In this document: positions 1-5,178 of the stretch, in pieces
Position numbering within the stretch: the stretch's first letter is position 1
Layout of the letters: each line of letters opens with the position of its first letter
Assembly (NCBI GenBank): GCA_016844625.1
Contig: JAERMN010000279.1
Coordinates: forward strand, 1-5,178
Reading direction: 5' to 3'
Origin: Deltaproteobacteria bacterium
GTDB taxonomy: Bacteria > Desulfobacterota > Binatia > UBA9968
DNA: 5,178 nucleotides
The notes under the pieces: generated by a model
Seen by the model: the letters and a program-made list of their open reading frames with translations, nothing else
Told to the model about the DNA's origin: nothing
Database searches by the model: none
Program-made: the position numbers and the translations under genes

Positions 1-2208
1 GTCGTCGGTCATTCGAGCCCGCGCGTCGATAATACCGGCAAAGTCACCGGCGATGCGCGTTATACTGCGGACGTGCTGCTGCCTGGGACCTTGTGGGGGA
101 AAACTTTGCGCAGTCCGTATTCACACGCGCGCATCAAGCGCATTGATACTGGGCGCGCGGCAAAGGCGGCGGGGGTGCGCGCCGTGCTGACTGGCAATGA
201 CGTGCGCGGGATAATCTACGGGCGGCGTTACCGTGATATTTCCGTCTTGGCCCAGGACAAGGTTCGCTTCATCGGCGAGCGCGTCGCGGCGGTGGCGGCG
301 GATACCTTGGAACAGGCCGAGCATGCGCTGGAGCTGATTCAGGTCGACTACGAAGAGCTGCCGGCGGTGTTTGATCCGCTCGCGGCACTGCAAGAGGGCG
401 CGCCGATTATCCATCCGGACTTGAACAGCTACAAAGGGCTGCCGGAGAAATTCGACGCGCCGACGAATCAGTTCGTGCGCAATCTTTTCACCCGCGGCGA
501 TGTGTCGGTGGGATTCGCCGAGTCCGATCTCGTTATTGAAAATACTTTCACCGTGGCGCGGGTGCATCAGGCATTTCTCGAACCGCATTGCTGTCTAGTT
601 TGGATCGACGAGCAGGAACGGATTCAAATGTGGTCGCCGTGCAAAGTGCCGCAGGGGCTCAAAGAGAGCATGTCCGAGGCATTTAACATTCCCAAAGAAA
701 AAATCCGCGTCAACCCGGTGGCGATCGGCGGCGACTTCGGCGGCAAAGGCGCGCCCTTTGACGAGCCGATCTGTCTCGTGCTGGCGCAGCGCACGGGACG
801 GCCAGTGAAAATGGTCATGGAATATCGCGAAGAATTCATCGCCGGCGCGCCGCGCCACGGCGGCGTGATCCGGCTTAAGACCGGCGTCAAGCGCGACGGC
901 ACCATCGTCGCCCATGAGATGGAAGCTTTTCTCGACGCCGGGGCTTACGGCGGATTTCGTCCAGGAGCTGTTGTCGGCGGTATAGCGCACGGCGCCGGCT
1001 GCTACCGCGCCAAGCACGCGCGCATTTCAACGTCGCGCGTGTACACCAACAATCTGCCGGGTGGACAGATGCGCGCGCCGGGCGAGCCGCAGGGCTTCTT
1101 CGCGGCGGAATCGCACATCGATTGCGTCGCGCGCAAGGTCGGCATGGACCCGGCGGCATTTCGCCTGAAGAATTTGATGGAGGAAGGTGACGTCACGCTC
1201 ACGGGCGGACATTACAAAGCCATCAGAGCCAAAGCGACGCTCAAGGCAGCGATGAAAGGCGCGGGCTACGATTCGCCCAAGCCGAAAAACGTCGGCCGCG
1301 GCGTCGCCATGGGCTATCGCGGGCCCGGCGGGGGAAATACCGCGCTAAAAATTTCCCTCAACATGGACGGTTCGATCGTGATCCACACCGGCCTGTTCGA
1401 GCAAGGCACCGGCACTTACACGACGATGCGGCAAATCACGGCGGAAGAACTGTCTTGCACGCCGGAGGAAATTAAGATCGACACGTTGGATACTGATGAC
1501 GGCGTGCCGTTCGATTCCGGTATCGGCGGCAGCCGCGGCACGCGGGTGGCCAGCGGCGCGGCCTACACCGCGGCCTGCGACGCGCGCGAAAAACTCTTCG
1601 CCCTGGCGGAGAATCTTTTGGGATGGGCGAAGGCGGACATCGCTTTGGCTGGCGGTGAATTGCTCAACAAGAAAACCAAAAAACGCCAGCGCTGGGACGC
1701 ATTGCTCGCCGGTGTCGGCCGCGCCGTCAACGGAGAGGCGGTCAATCGCGATGACGATCACTCGCCGGTCACCGCGTTCGCGGCTCAGGTCGCCGAAGTC
1801 GCCGTCGATCCGGAGACCGGCGCGGTGACGCTCAGAAAATTAACCACCGCCCATGACACCGGCATGATCATGAATCCGGTCGGCCACCAGGGACAAATCG
1901 ATGGCGGCGTGGTGCAAGGCGTCGGCTACGGCTTGATCGAGTGCTTGCCGGTGCAAGACGGCAAAGTGGCAGTGGCGCATTTCGGTGAATATAAAATCCC
2001 TACCGTGCGAGATATCCCGCCGCTCAAAACCGTGCTCTTGCAAAGCGAAGACGGCCTCGGTCCGTACAAAGTCAAAGGCATCGGCGAAAATCCAATCTCG
2101 CCGGTGGCACCGGCCATCGCCAATGCCATCGAAGACGCAGTCGGCGTGCGCATACGCGATCTGCCAATCACGGCGGAGAAAGTCTACAGAGCGCTGCGCG
2201 CTAGGTGA
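1..2208 (+). CDS. Xanthine dehydrogenase family molybdopterin-binding (large) subunit, 5' end outside window
   Basis: This is the catalytic Mo-cofactor subunit of a molybdenum hydroxylase (xanthine dehydrogenase, aldehyde oxidase, 4-hydroxybenzoyl-CoA reductase family), normally partnered by 2Fe-2S and FAD subunits. The frame is open from base 1, and residues before the first internal start (GTG at 73) already match the family N-terminus (RVDNTGKVTGDARYTAD), so the true start lies upstream. 735 codons are present against about 750-800 usual. Numbering from the window edge, visible motifs are the small domain (about 8-125), Mo-binding GGDFGGK (243-249), MRAPGEPQ (357-364), a GSRGT loop near 510, and GIGE, whose E696 matches the catalytic glutamate. 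There is no AYRCSF motif, so it is not form I CO dehydrogenase. G250 replaces the purine-binding glutamate of xanthine oxidase, arguing against purines. K215 stands where TQxP enzymes have Gln. The family is sure; the substrate is unknown, though the UbiD neighbour hints at an aromatic acid or its CoA ester. Confidence 0.95.
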   Translation, partial: VVGHSSPRVDNTGKVTGDARYTADVLLPGTLWGKTLRSPYSHARIKRIDTGRAAKAAGVRAVLTGNDVRGIIYGRRYRDISVLAQDKVRFIGERVAAVAADTLEQAEHALELIQVDYEELPAVFDPLAALQEGAPIIHPDLNSYKGLPEKFDAPTNQFVRNLFTRGDVSVGFAESDLVIENTFTVARVHQAFLEPHCCLVWIDEQERIQMWSPCKVPQGLKESMSEAFNIPKEKIRVNPVAIGGDFGGKGAPFDEPICLVLAQRTGRPVKMVMEYREEFIAGAPRHGGVIRLKTGVKRDGTIVAHEMEAFLDAGAYGGFRPGAVVGGIAHGAGCYRAKHARISTSRVYTNNLPGGQMRAPGEPQGFFAAESHIDCVARKVGMDPAAFRLKNLMEEGDVTLTGGHYKAIRAKATLKAAMKGAGYDSPKPKNVGRGVAMGYRGPGGGNTALKISLNMDGSIVIHTGLFEQGTGTYTTMRQITAEELSCTPEEIKIDTLDTDDGVPFDSGIGGSRGTRVASGAAYTAACDAREKLFALAENLLGWAKADIALAGGELLNKKTKKRQRWDALLAGVGRAVNGEAVNRDDDHSPVTAFAAQVAEVAVDPETGAVTLRKLTTAHDTGMIMNPVGHQGQIDGGVVQGVGYGLIECLPVQDGKVAVAHFGEYKIPTVRDIPPLKTVLLQSEDGLGPYKVKGIGENPISPVAPAIANAIEDAVGVRIRDLPITAEKVYRALRAR

Positions 2209-2218
2209 GGGTTAGGGG

Positions 2219-2247
2219 GTAAGGAGTAAGGACGCCTCACTCCTAAC
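2219..2247. repeat. Intergenic hairpin between the Mo-enzyme and UbiD genes
   Basis: AGGAGTAAGG (2222-2231) and CCTCACTCCT (2235-2244) pair at 9 of 10 positions around an ACG loop. G2219 and T2220 add pairs with A2246 and C2247 after one mismatch. A further GTTAGG/CCTAAC pairing (2211-2216 with 2242-2247) competes with it. No T-run follows directly, so it is a poor intrinsic terminator. It could be an mRNA processing or stability element, an attenuator, or a remnant of the G/A-rich against C/T-rich intergenic repeats seen in some environmental genomes. The pairing is seen directly; the role is unknown. Confidence 0.55.
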
Positions 2248-2273
2248 TACTTACCAATTTTAACGGAGAAGAA

Positions 2274-3698
2274 ATGGCTTTCGAATCGCTGGATGATTTC
2301 ATCAGAGCCGCGGACAAGGTCGGTGAAGTGCAGTATGTGGACGGCGCCGATTTAGAAATCGACGTCGGCGGGCTGACGGAACTGACGGCTGAGCAGAATG
2401 GGCCGATGGTCGTGTTCGATAAGTTCGCCGGCTATCCAGAGGGATTTCGTGTTGCCGCCAATGCCAACCGCACGCTGCGCCGTTTTGCTCTGGCGCTGGG
2501 CTTGCCGATCGATATTCATCCGCTGGAATTATTGCGCCGCTGGCGCGACAAGCGCGCCGGCTCCGTGCCCATGGCCGCGCGAGTGGTGCAAGATGGACCG
2601 GTTCTTGCCAACATGCAGCAGGGCGACGCGGTAAACATCGAAAGTTTTCCCGCGCCGCGCTGGCATCCGGGCGACGGCGGGCGCTACATCGGCACCCAGG
2701 ACATGGTGATCCTGCGCGATCCCGAGCAGGGCTGGGTGAACATGGGTTGTTACCGCGCGATGATTCAGCGCCGCGATCGCATTAGTCTGTGGATCAATCC
2801 GCAGAAGCATGGCCGCATCCTGGCGCAGAAATATTGGCAAGCTGGGAAAGCGGCGCCCGTCGCCGTCGTGTTCGGCTGCGAACCGGTGACGTGGATGACG
2901 GCGTCGATGTCGCCGCCGTTCGGCACCTCGGAGTATGAACTCGCCGGCGCTTACCGCGACAGTCCCGTGGATGTGGTCGAATTGCCTTTGACCCAATTGC
3001 CCGTGCCGGCACACGCGGAGATCGTCGTCGAGGGTGAAATACCGCCGGAGAGCGAAGAGACTGCGATTGAGGGACCGTTCGGCGAGTGGCCGGGCTACTA
3101 TACGCATCAAGGGCCGGAAGCGGTGGTGCGCATCAAGCGCATTTACTACCGCGACAACCCGATCATCGCCGGCGCGCCGCCGCTCAGGCCGATCAACTGG
3201 AGCAACTTTACCAACTACATGCATCTGTGGGAGCATCTCGAACGGTCGGGTATCACCGATGTCGCGGGCGTGTGGGGATTCTACAATGGTTTGCTGACCG
3301 TCGTGTCGTTGCAGCAGCGCTACGCCGGCCACGCCAAGCAGGCGCTGATCACCGCGGCGGGGTTTCGCCATGGCGATATGAAGACTTACTATGTCACGGT
3401 CGATGACGACATCGATCCGACTAATCAGGAAGAAGTGCTGTGGGCGATGTGCACGCGGGTCGACCCGACAACGGCCGTCGATATCGTGCGCGACGCCTGG
3501 ACGGCCGATCTCGACCCACGCGTGTCGCCGGCACGGCGCGCGGCAGGAGATCTGACCGTCGGTAGAATGCTGATCAATGCTTGCAAGCCGTTCGCATGGC
3601 GCGAACAGTTCGCCAAGACCAATGTCTTTAACGCCGAAGATCGCAAAAAGCTTCAAGCCAAGTGGGGCGATCTGTTGGCGAATAGCGGCAAGAAATGA
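2274..3698 (+). CDS. UbiD family decarboxylase (prenylated-FMN dependent)
   Basis: This 474-residue protein has the usual length for UbiD enzymes, cytoplasmic reversible decarboxylases of aromatic or unsaturated acids that use the prenylated FMN made by UbiX. Against fungal Fdc1 from memory, the metal and prFMN-phosphate ligands N168, H191 and E233 match N156, H179 and E222. The catalytic R173, E277 and E282 match R161, E266 and E271 (the latter two in EGPFGE), all at constant offsets of 12 then 11. Other hallmarks are SFPAPRWHPGDGG (124-136) and VDDDIDPTN (376-384). The ATG is supported by GGAGAAG at 2265-2271. It follows the Mo-enzyme gene by 65 bases on the same strand, so co-transcription is likely. 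Substrate and direction (carboxylation or decarboxylation) are not deducible. It is too divergent to call ubiD of ubiquinone synthesis, since such stand-alone paralogues are common in catabolic clusters. The last 34 codons are duplicated downstream at 4671-4772. Confidence 0.96.
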   Translation: MAFESLDDFIRAADKVGEVQYVDGADLEIDVGGLTELTAEQNGPMVVFDKFAGYPEGFRVAANANRTLRRFALALGLPIDIHPLELLRRWRDKRAGSVPMAARVVQDGPVLANMQQGDAVNIESFPAPRWHPGDGGRYIGTQDMVILRDPEQGWVNMGCYRAMIQRRDRISLWINPQKHGRILAQKYWQAGKAAPVAVVFGCEPVTWMTASMSPPFGTSEYELAGAYRDSPVDVVELPLTQLPVPAHAEIVVEGEIPPESEETAIEGPFGEWPGYYTHQGPEAVVRIKRIYYRDNPIIAGAPPLRPINWSNFTNYMHLWEHLERSGITDVAGVWGFYNGLLTVVSLQQRYAGHAKQALITAAGFRHGDMKTYYVTVDDDIDPTNQEEVLWAMCTRVDPTTAVDIVRDAWTADLDPRVSPARRAAGDLTVGRMLINACKPFAWREQFAKTNVFNAEDRKKLQAKWGDLLANSGKK

Positions 3699-3721
3699 AG
3701 GGGAATTATTCACCACAGAGA
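3597..3721 (+). repeat. 125-base direct repeat, copy A (ubiD 3' end plus flank)
   Basis: Copy A covers the final 34 codons of the UbiD gene from TGGCGCGA, its stop codon and 23 bases beyond. Copy B lies at 4671-4795, exactly 1074 bases downstream with no gaps. Read by eye, the copies differ at five positions: 3605 (A/T, Glu to Asp), 3619 (C/T, Thr to Ile) and the three bases 3701-3703 (GGG/AAA). Identity drops sharply at both ends. Confidence 0.95.
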
Positions 3722-3833
3722 TCACAGAGTAGAAGATTCGGATTCGGATGGTTAACTGCAAAGAACGCAAAATGGAATCGGAATATCTCCCGCAAAGGCG
3801 CCAAGGCGCAAAGCTTGGATCAGTCTTAACAGG

Positions 3834-3854
3834 AAACCTGGAGTAACCAGTTTT
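3834..3854. terminator. Weak terminator-like hairpin downstream of UbiD
   Basis: AAACCTGG (3834-3841) pairs with CCAGTTTT (3847-3854) around AGTAA with one internal C/T mismatch. The four-base GC-containing core is followed by TTTT and then AT. The stem is short and lies about 135 bases after the UbiD stop, so it may be only a chance hairpin. No better intrinsic terminator is visible for the upstream operon. Confidence 0.25.
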
Positions 3855-3910
3855 ATAGGCCGAAGAAGATTGGTTAGAGAAAGCTCGAGCTTGTTCTTGC
3901 GGTGAGCTTT

Positions 3911-3976
3911 GTAGCCTGGATGGAGTGAAACGAAATCCAGGGGTTCCCGGATTTCGCGCCGCTTCATCCGGGCTAC
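3911..3976. repeat. 66-base GTAGCC...GGCTAC palindromic element
   Basis: The outer arms GTAGCCTGGATG (3911-3922) and CATCCGGGCTAC (3965-3976) pair at all 12 positions, counting one T-G wobble. The inner arms CGAAATCCAGG (3931-3941) and CCCGGATTTCG (3946-3956) pair at 10 of 11 positions around a GGTT loop. The middle, 3923-3930 against 3957-3964, pairs partly. The result is one long interrupted hairpin. From memory, palindromes starting GTAGCCCGGAT and ending ATCCGGGCTAC recur between genes in many Proteobacteria and resemble REP-type elements. Only one copy is in this window, so its repeat status rests on that recollection. Confidence 0.75.
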
Positions 3977-4004
3977 GGTCTGCCTGTCAATTAGCCTTGG
4001 ATTG

Positions 4005-4039
4005 TTGGGTGTGCTTGGAAATTGGTGCTACACTATAGC
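4005..4039 (+). promoter_or_regulatory. Candidate promoter and operator of the DUF433-DUF5615 operon
   Basis: TTGGGT (4005-4010) lies 18 bases upstream of TACACT (4029-4034), which is preceded by TGC, giving an extended -10 (TGNTANNNT). The -10 sits 19 bases before the start codon, so the leader would be very short. The inverted repeat GCTA-CACTA-TAGC (4027-4039) overlaps the -10, where an autoregulating antitoxin could bind. The boxes are seen; promoter activity and operator role are inferred. Confidence 0.45.
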
Positions 4040-4053
4040 GGAAAGGAGTCGCT

Positions 4054-4281
4054 ATGAAACATGAAGGCGTCGTTGTGCACCGGGATCCGGATATCCTAGG
4101 CGGAACACCGGTTTTTATAGGGACGCGTGTTCCCGTCAAAGCACTTCTTGATTACATCGCCGGGGGACACACCCTGGATGACTTTCTGGATGACTTTCCC
4201 ACGGTGACTCGGGCGCAGGCCATGGCAGTCTTGGAGCAGGGGATGCAGTTGCTGGTCGATTCTCATGCGCGTGCTGCTTGA
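4054..4281 (+). CDS. DUF433 family protein, predicted antitoxin
   Basis: This 75-residue protein belongs to DUF433 (COG2442), small helix-turn-helix-like proteins usually encoded just before a PIN-like DUF5615 protein and predicted to be the antitoxin of a type II toxin-antitoxin pair. Diagnostic features are DPDILGGTPVFIGTRVPV (11-28), then the helical stretch LLDYIAGGHTLDDFLDDFP (31-49), and a C-terminal helix around AVLEQG (58-63). The length is typical. AAGGAG at 4043-4048, five bases before the ATG, fixes the start. Its last 17 bases overlap the next gene, implying translational coupling. Antitoxins of this type would be expected to bind their own promoter, and the small dyad over the -10 would suit that, but this is inferred. 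Confidence 0.93.
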   Translation: MKHEGVVVHRDPDILGGTPVFIGTRVPVKALLDYIAGGHTLDDFLDDFPTVTRAQAMAVLEQGMQLLVDSHARAA

Positions 4282-4585
4282 TGAATGTGTCCCTCGCAAG
4301 CTGCGAAACGAGCTGCCGGGTCATGATGTAAAGACTGTTGCCGATGTGAAGTGGGAAGGGACCAAGAACGGAGCGCTGCTGCAACGAGCTGGCGCGGAGT
4401 TCGATGTGCTGGTGACCGTTGACCAAGGAATACCCTACCAACAGAATCTTTCCGGTATCGCTCTTGCTTTGCTAATTATCGTGGCGCCTAGCAATGACAT
4501 CAAAGACCTGCGGCCCAAGATGCCGGAGGTGTTGCGAGTGTTAGCAACGATTCAACCTGGCCAAGTGGTACGCGTTACTACTTAA
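4265..4585 (+). CDS. DUF5615 family PIN-like protein, predicted toxin
   Basis: This 106-residue protein matches DUF5615 (COG4634, related to Mut7-C/PIN domains), a predicted ribonuclease-type toxin. The N-terminal MRVLLDEC is the family's opening strand with acidic D6 and E7. KNGALL (34-39), then FDVLVTVDQG (46-55) with D47 and D53, and PYQQNL (57-62) are family hallmarks. The acidic residues are the likely metal site by analogy with PIN nucleases. The ATG lies within the DUF433 gene, a 17-base overlap in another frame. No strong ribosome site precedes it, so coupling to upstream translation is likely. The protein looks full length and undamaged. Toxicity is predicted for the family and has not been shown here; it could instead have a regulatory or defence role. 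Confidence 0.92.
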   Translation: MRVLLDECVPRKLRNELPGHDVKTVADVKWEGTKNGALLQRAGAEFDVLVTVDQGIPYQQNLSGIALALLIIVAPSNDIKDLRPKMPEVLRVLATIQPGQVVRVTT

Positions 4586-4670
4586 TATTCCTTGCAGCGA
4601 CCGCACCTCGCCACAGATGTGCTCTGGTGTAGCTGCCCTTTGGGGGGGAATGCGGCCAGAGACTCCCACC

Positions 4671-4772
4671 TGGCGCGATCAGTTCGCCAAGATCAATGTC
4701 TTTAACGCCGAAGATCGCAAAAAGCTTCAAGCCAAGTGGGGCGATCTGTTGGCGAATAGCGGCAAGAAATGA
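4671..4772 (+). pseudogene. Detached 3' fragment of the UbiD-family gene
   Basis: Read in frame, these bases encode the last 34... residues of the upstream decarboxylase, beginning WRDQFAKINVFNAEDRK and ending SGKK with the same TGA. There are two changes (Glu to Asp, Thr to Ile). The homology starts abruptly at the tryptophan codon, with unrelated DNA before it. An in-frame ATG at 4650 would give a 40-residue peptide, but only a run of seven G's one base upstream could act as ribosome site, which is too close. The fragment lacks every catalytic residue. It is best read as a partial duplication or the relic of a second ubiD-like gene, not as a functional gene. Confidence 0.85.
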
Positions 4773-4795
4773 AGAAAAATTATTCACCACAGAGA
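4671..4795 (+). repeat. 125-base direct repeat, copy B
   Basis: Copy B matches 3597-3721 at 120 of 125 positions by eye, without gaps, and includes 23 bases past the stop codon. It ends in CACCACAGAGA. The two copies bracket 949 bases that contain the GTAGCC hairpin and the DUF433-DUF5615 operon. Confidence 0.95.
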
Positions 4796-4915
4796 ACATG
4801 GTTTGACTACGCTCACCACAGACTACGAGCACGAAGTTCGGTTCGAAAAAGGGGTCGGGAGTCTTTTCTTGATGAGCAAGCCCGCCACACGATAAATGCG
4901 ATGATTAAATCTAAT

Positions 4916-4955
4916 ATTCCCCGCAGCTTGCTGCGGGCACCATCAAATGGGGAAT
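4916..4955. repeat. Nested inverted repeat 1 (CCCGCAGC-TT-GCTGCGGG)
   Basis: CCCGCAGC (4920-4927) and GCTGCGGG (4930-4937) are perfect arms separated by TT. ATTCCCC (4916-4922) is also complementary to GGGGAAT (4949-4955). The two pairings share bases 4920-4922, so they would compete or branch-migrate. No T-run follows. Confidence 0.8.
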
Positions 4956-4981
4956 CCAAAGGGGGCGAGCATCCCCTTTGG
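4956..4981. repeat. Inverted repeat 2 (CCAAAGGGG / CCCCTTTGG)
   Basis: Perfect nine-base arms at 4956-4964 and 4973-4981 enclose an eight-base loop. It starts immediately after the previous element and ends directly before the next. Confidence 0.8.
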
Positions 4982-5011
4982 TCGCCTGCGGTGTTAATAC
5001 CCCGCAGGCGA
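4982..5011. repeat. Inverted repeat 3 (TCGCCTGCGG / CCGCAGGCGA)
   Basis: Perfect ten-base arms at 4982-4991 and 5002-5011 enclose a ten-base loop. The right arm lies within AATACCCCGCAG. CCCCGCAG also opens repeat 1, at 4919-4926, so the two elements share an eight-base word in the same orientation. Confidence 0.8.
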
Positions 5012-5178
5012 AATGCCCCGTTTATTGCTGCGTCGTCCTCGTCTTTCAACTGGTGGTATCGCCTAGCACGTCCTAAACCGGCGGGTTGGTCGGTTAGGGT
5101 TATTCGAGAGGCCTGCCACTTTTCCACGTTTGAAAAATCCTGCCATACTGAATCATCAACCTTTGAGCGCAAAGACGA

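Larger units (their letters stand above)
3699..4004. other. Gene-free spacer with intergenic repeat fragments
   Basis: No credible gene lies between the UbiD stop and the DUF433 promoter. It holds CACCACAGAGATCACAGAG (3711-3729), with ACAGAG twice. CGCAAAGGCGCCAAGGCGCAAAG-type sequence follows at 3791-3813, with CGCAAAG at both ends. At 3881-3892 there is a perfect 12-base palindrome AAGCTCGAGCTT, and then the GTAGCC hairpin element. From memory, CACAGAG and CGCAAAG words are frequent intergenic fillers in environmental bacterial genomes and have no known function. Confidence 0.6.
4796..5178. other. Gene-free region at right edge
   Basis: I find no protein or RNA gene here that I can support. 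After copy B, CACCACAGA recurs at 4814-4822. GGTTTGACTACGCTCACCA (4800-4818) resembles, from memory, the GGTTCGACAGGCTCACCA-type intergenic repeats. The inverted repeats at 4916-5011 follow. In the final 167 bases I recognise nothing except GCGCAAAGACG near the edge, similar to the CGCAAAG words of the earlier spacer. An open minus-strand frame over 4813-5172 starts with TTG and runs through the hairpins, so I do not call it. Confidence 0.5.

Noticed and set aside
1060..1095. CO dehydrogenase (CoxL) identity for the Mo-enzyme
   Set aside because: The active-site loop reads GGQMRAPGEPQ and lacks the AYRCSF cysteine motif of form I CoxL.
2529..3770. Long minus-strand open frame (413 codons) opposite the UbiD gene
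   Set aside because: It mirrors a well-supported UbiD gene, its protein is rich in Arg and His with no recognisable motif, and high-GC codon bias explains the lack of stops.
3711..3813. Possible CRISPR-like array from ACAGAG and CGCAAAGG words
   Set aside because: The repeated words are only 6-7 bases, spacing is irregular, and there are no uniform spacers or cas genes.
3752..3967. Minus-strand open frame of 71 codons in the spacer
   Set aside because: It is built from intergenic repeat sequence, including half of the GTAGCC hairpin, and has no recognisable domain.
4586..4670. Extension of ubiD homology upstream of copy B
   Set aside because: By eye the bases before 4671 do not match those before 3597 beyond chance, and no conserved UbiD residues appear in frame.
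4578..4832. Minus-strand open frame of 84 codons
   Set aside because: It is the antisense reading of the duplicated ubiD tail; its similarity to a minus-strand frame at 3600-3760 only reflects the DNA repeat.
4813..5172. Minus-strand open frame of 119 codons at the right edge
   Set aside because: It starts with TTG, runs through three inverted repeats, shows no known motif and has no clear ribosome site.

Overview
The window looks like a piece of a moderately GC-rich bacterial chromosome, probably from an uncultivated soil or sediment lineage. Redox and decarboxylase genes for aromatic-type substrates, and intergenic DNA littered with small palindromic and CGCAAAGG-type repeats, would fit groups such as Rokubacteria, Binatota, Tectomicrobia or former Deltaproteobacteria. 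That placement is inference from gene content and sequence style; there is no marker gene here. All four genes that can be supported are on the + strand.

Bases 1-3698 form a metabolic pair. The first gene, cut off by the left edge, encodes the molybdopterin-binding large subunit of a xanthine dehydrogenase / 4-hydroxybenzoyl-CoA reductase family enzyme. After 65 bases holding a small hairpin comes a complete UbiD-family (prenylated-FMN) decarboxylase, with every expected metal-binding and catalytic residue visible. Together they suggest hydroxylation or dehydroxylation plus (de)carboxylation of an aromatic or heteroaromatic acid. The substrate cannot be read from the sequence. The small Mo-enzyme subunits (FeS and FAD) and UbiX are not in the window.

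Bases 3699-4053 hold no gene. They contain repeat fragments, a weak terminator-like hairpin, a 66-base GTAGCC...GGCTAC hairpin element, and a plausible extended -10 promoter for the next operon. Bases 4054-4585 encode a two-gene, overlapping DUF433-DUF5615 module, a predicted VapBC-like type II toxin-antitoxin pair.

Bases 4586-5178 carry no intact gene. The notable item is a 125-base near-perfect second copy (120/125) of the 3' end of the UbiD gene and its downstream flank. The toxin-antitoxin operon therefore lies between two direct repeats 1074 bases apart. Further right are three adjoining inverted repeats (4916-5011), then sequence in which I recognise nothing. The best candidate for something unusual is this arrangement: a toxin-antitoxin cassette bracketed by duplicated ubiD 3' ends, so that recombination between the repeats would remove the cassette and leave an intact decarboxylase gene. 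I do not see a clearly new biological system.
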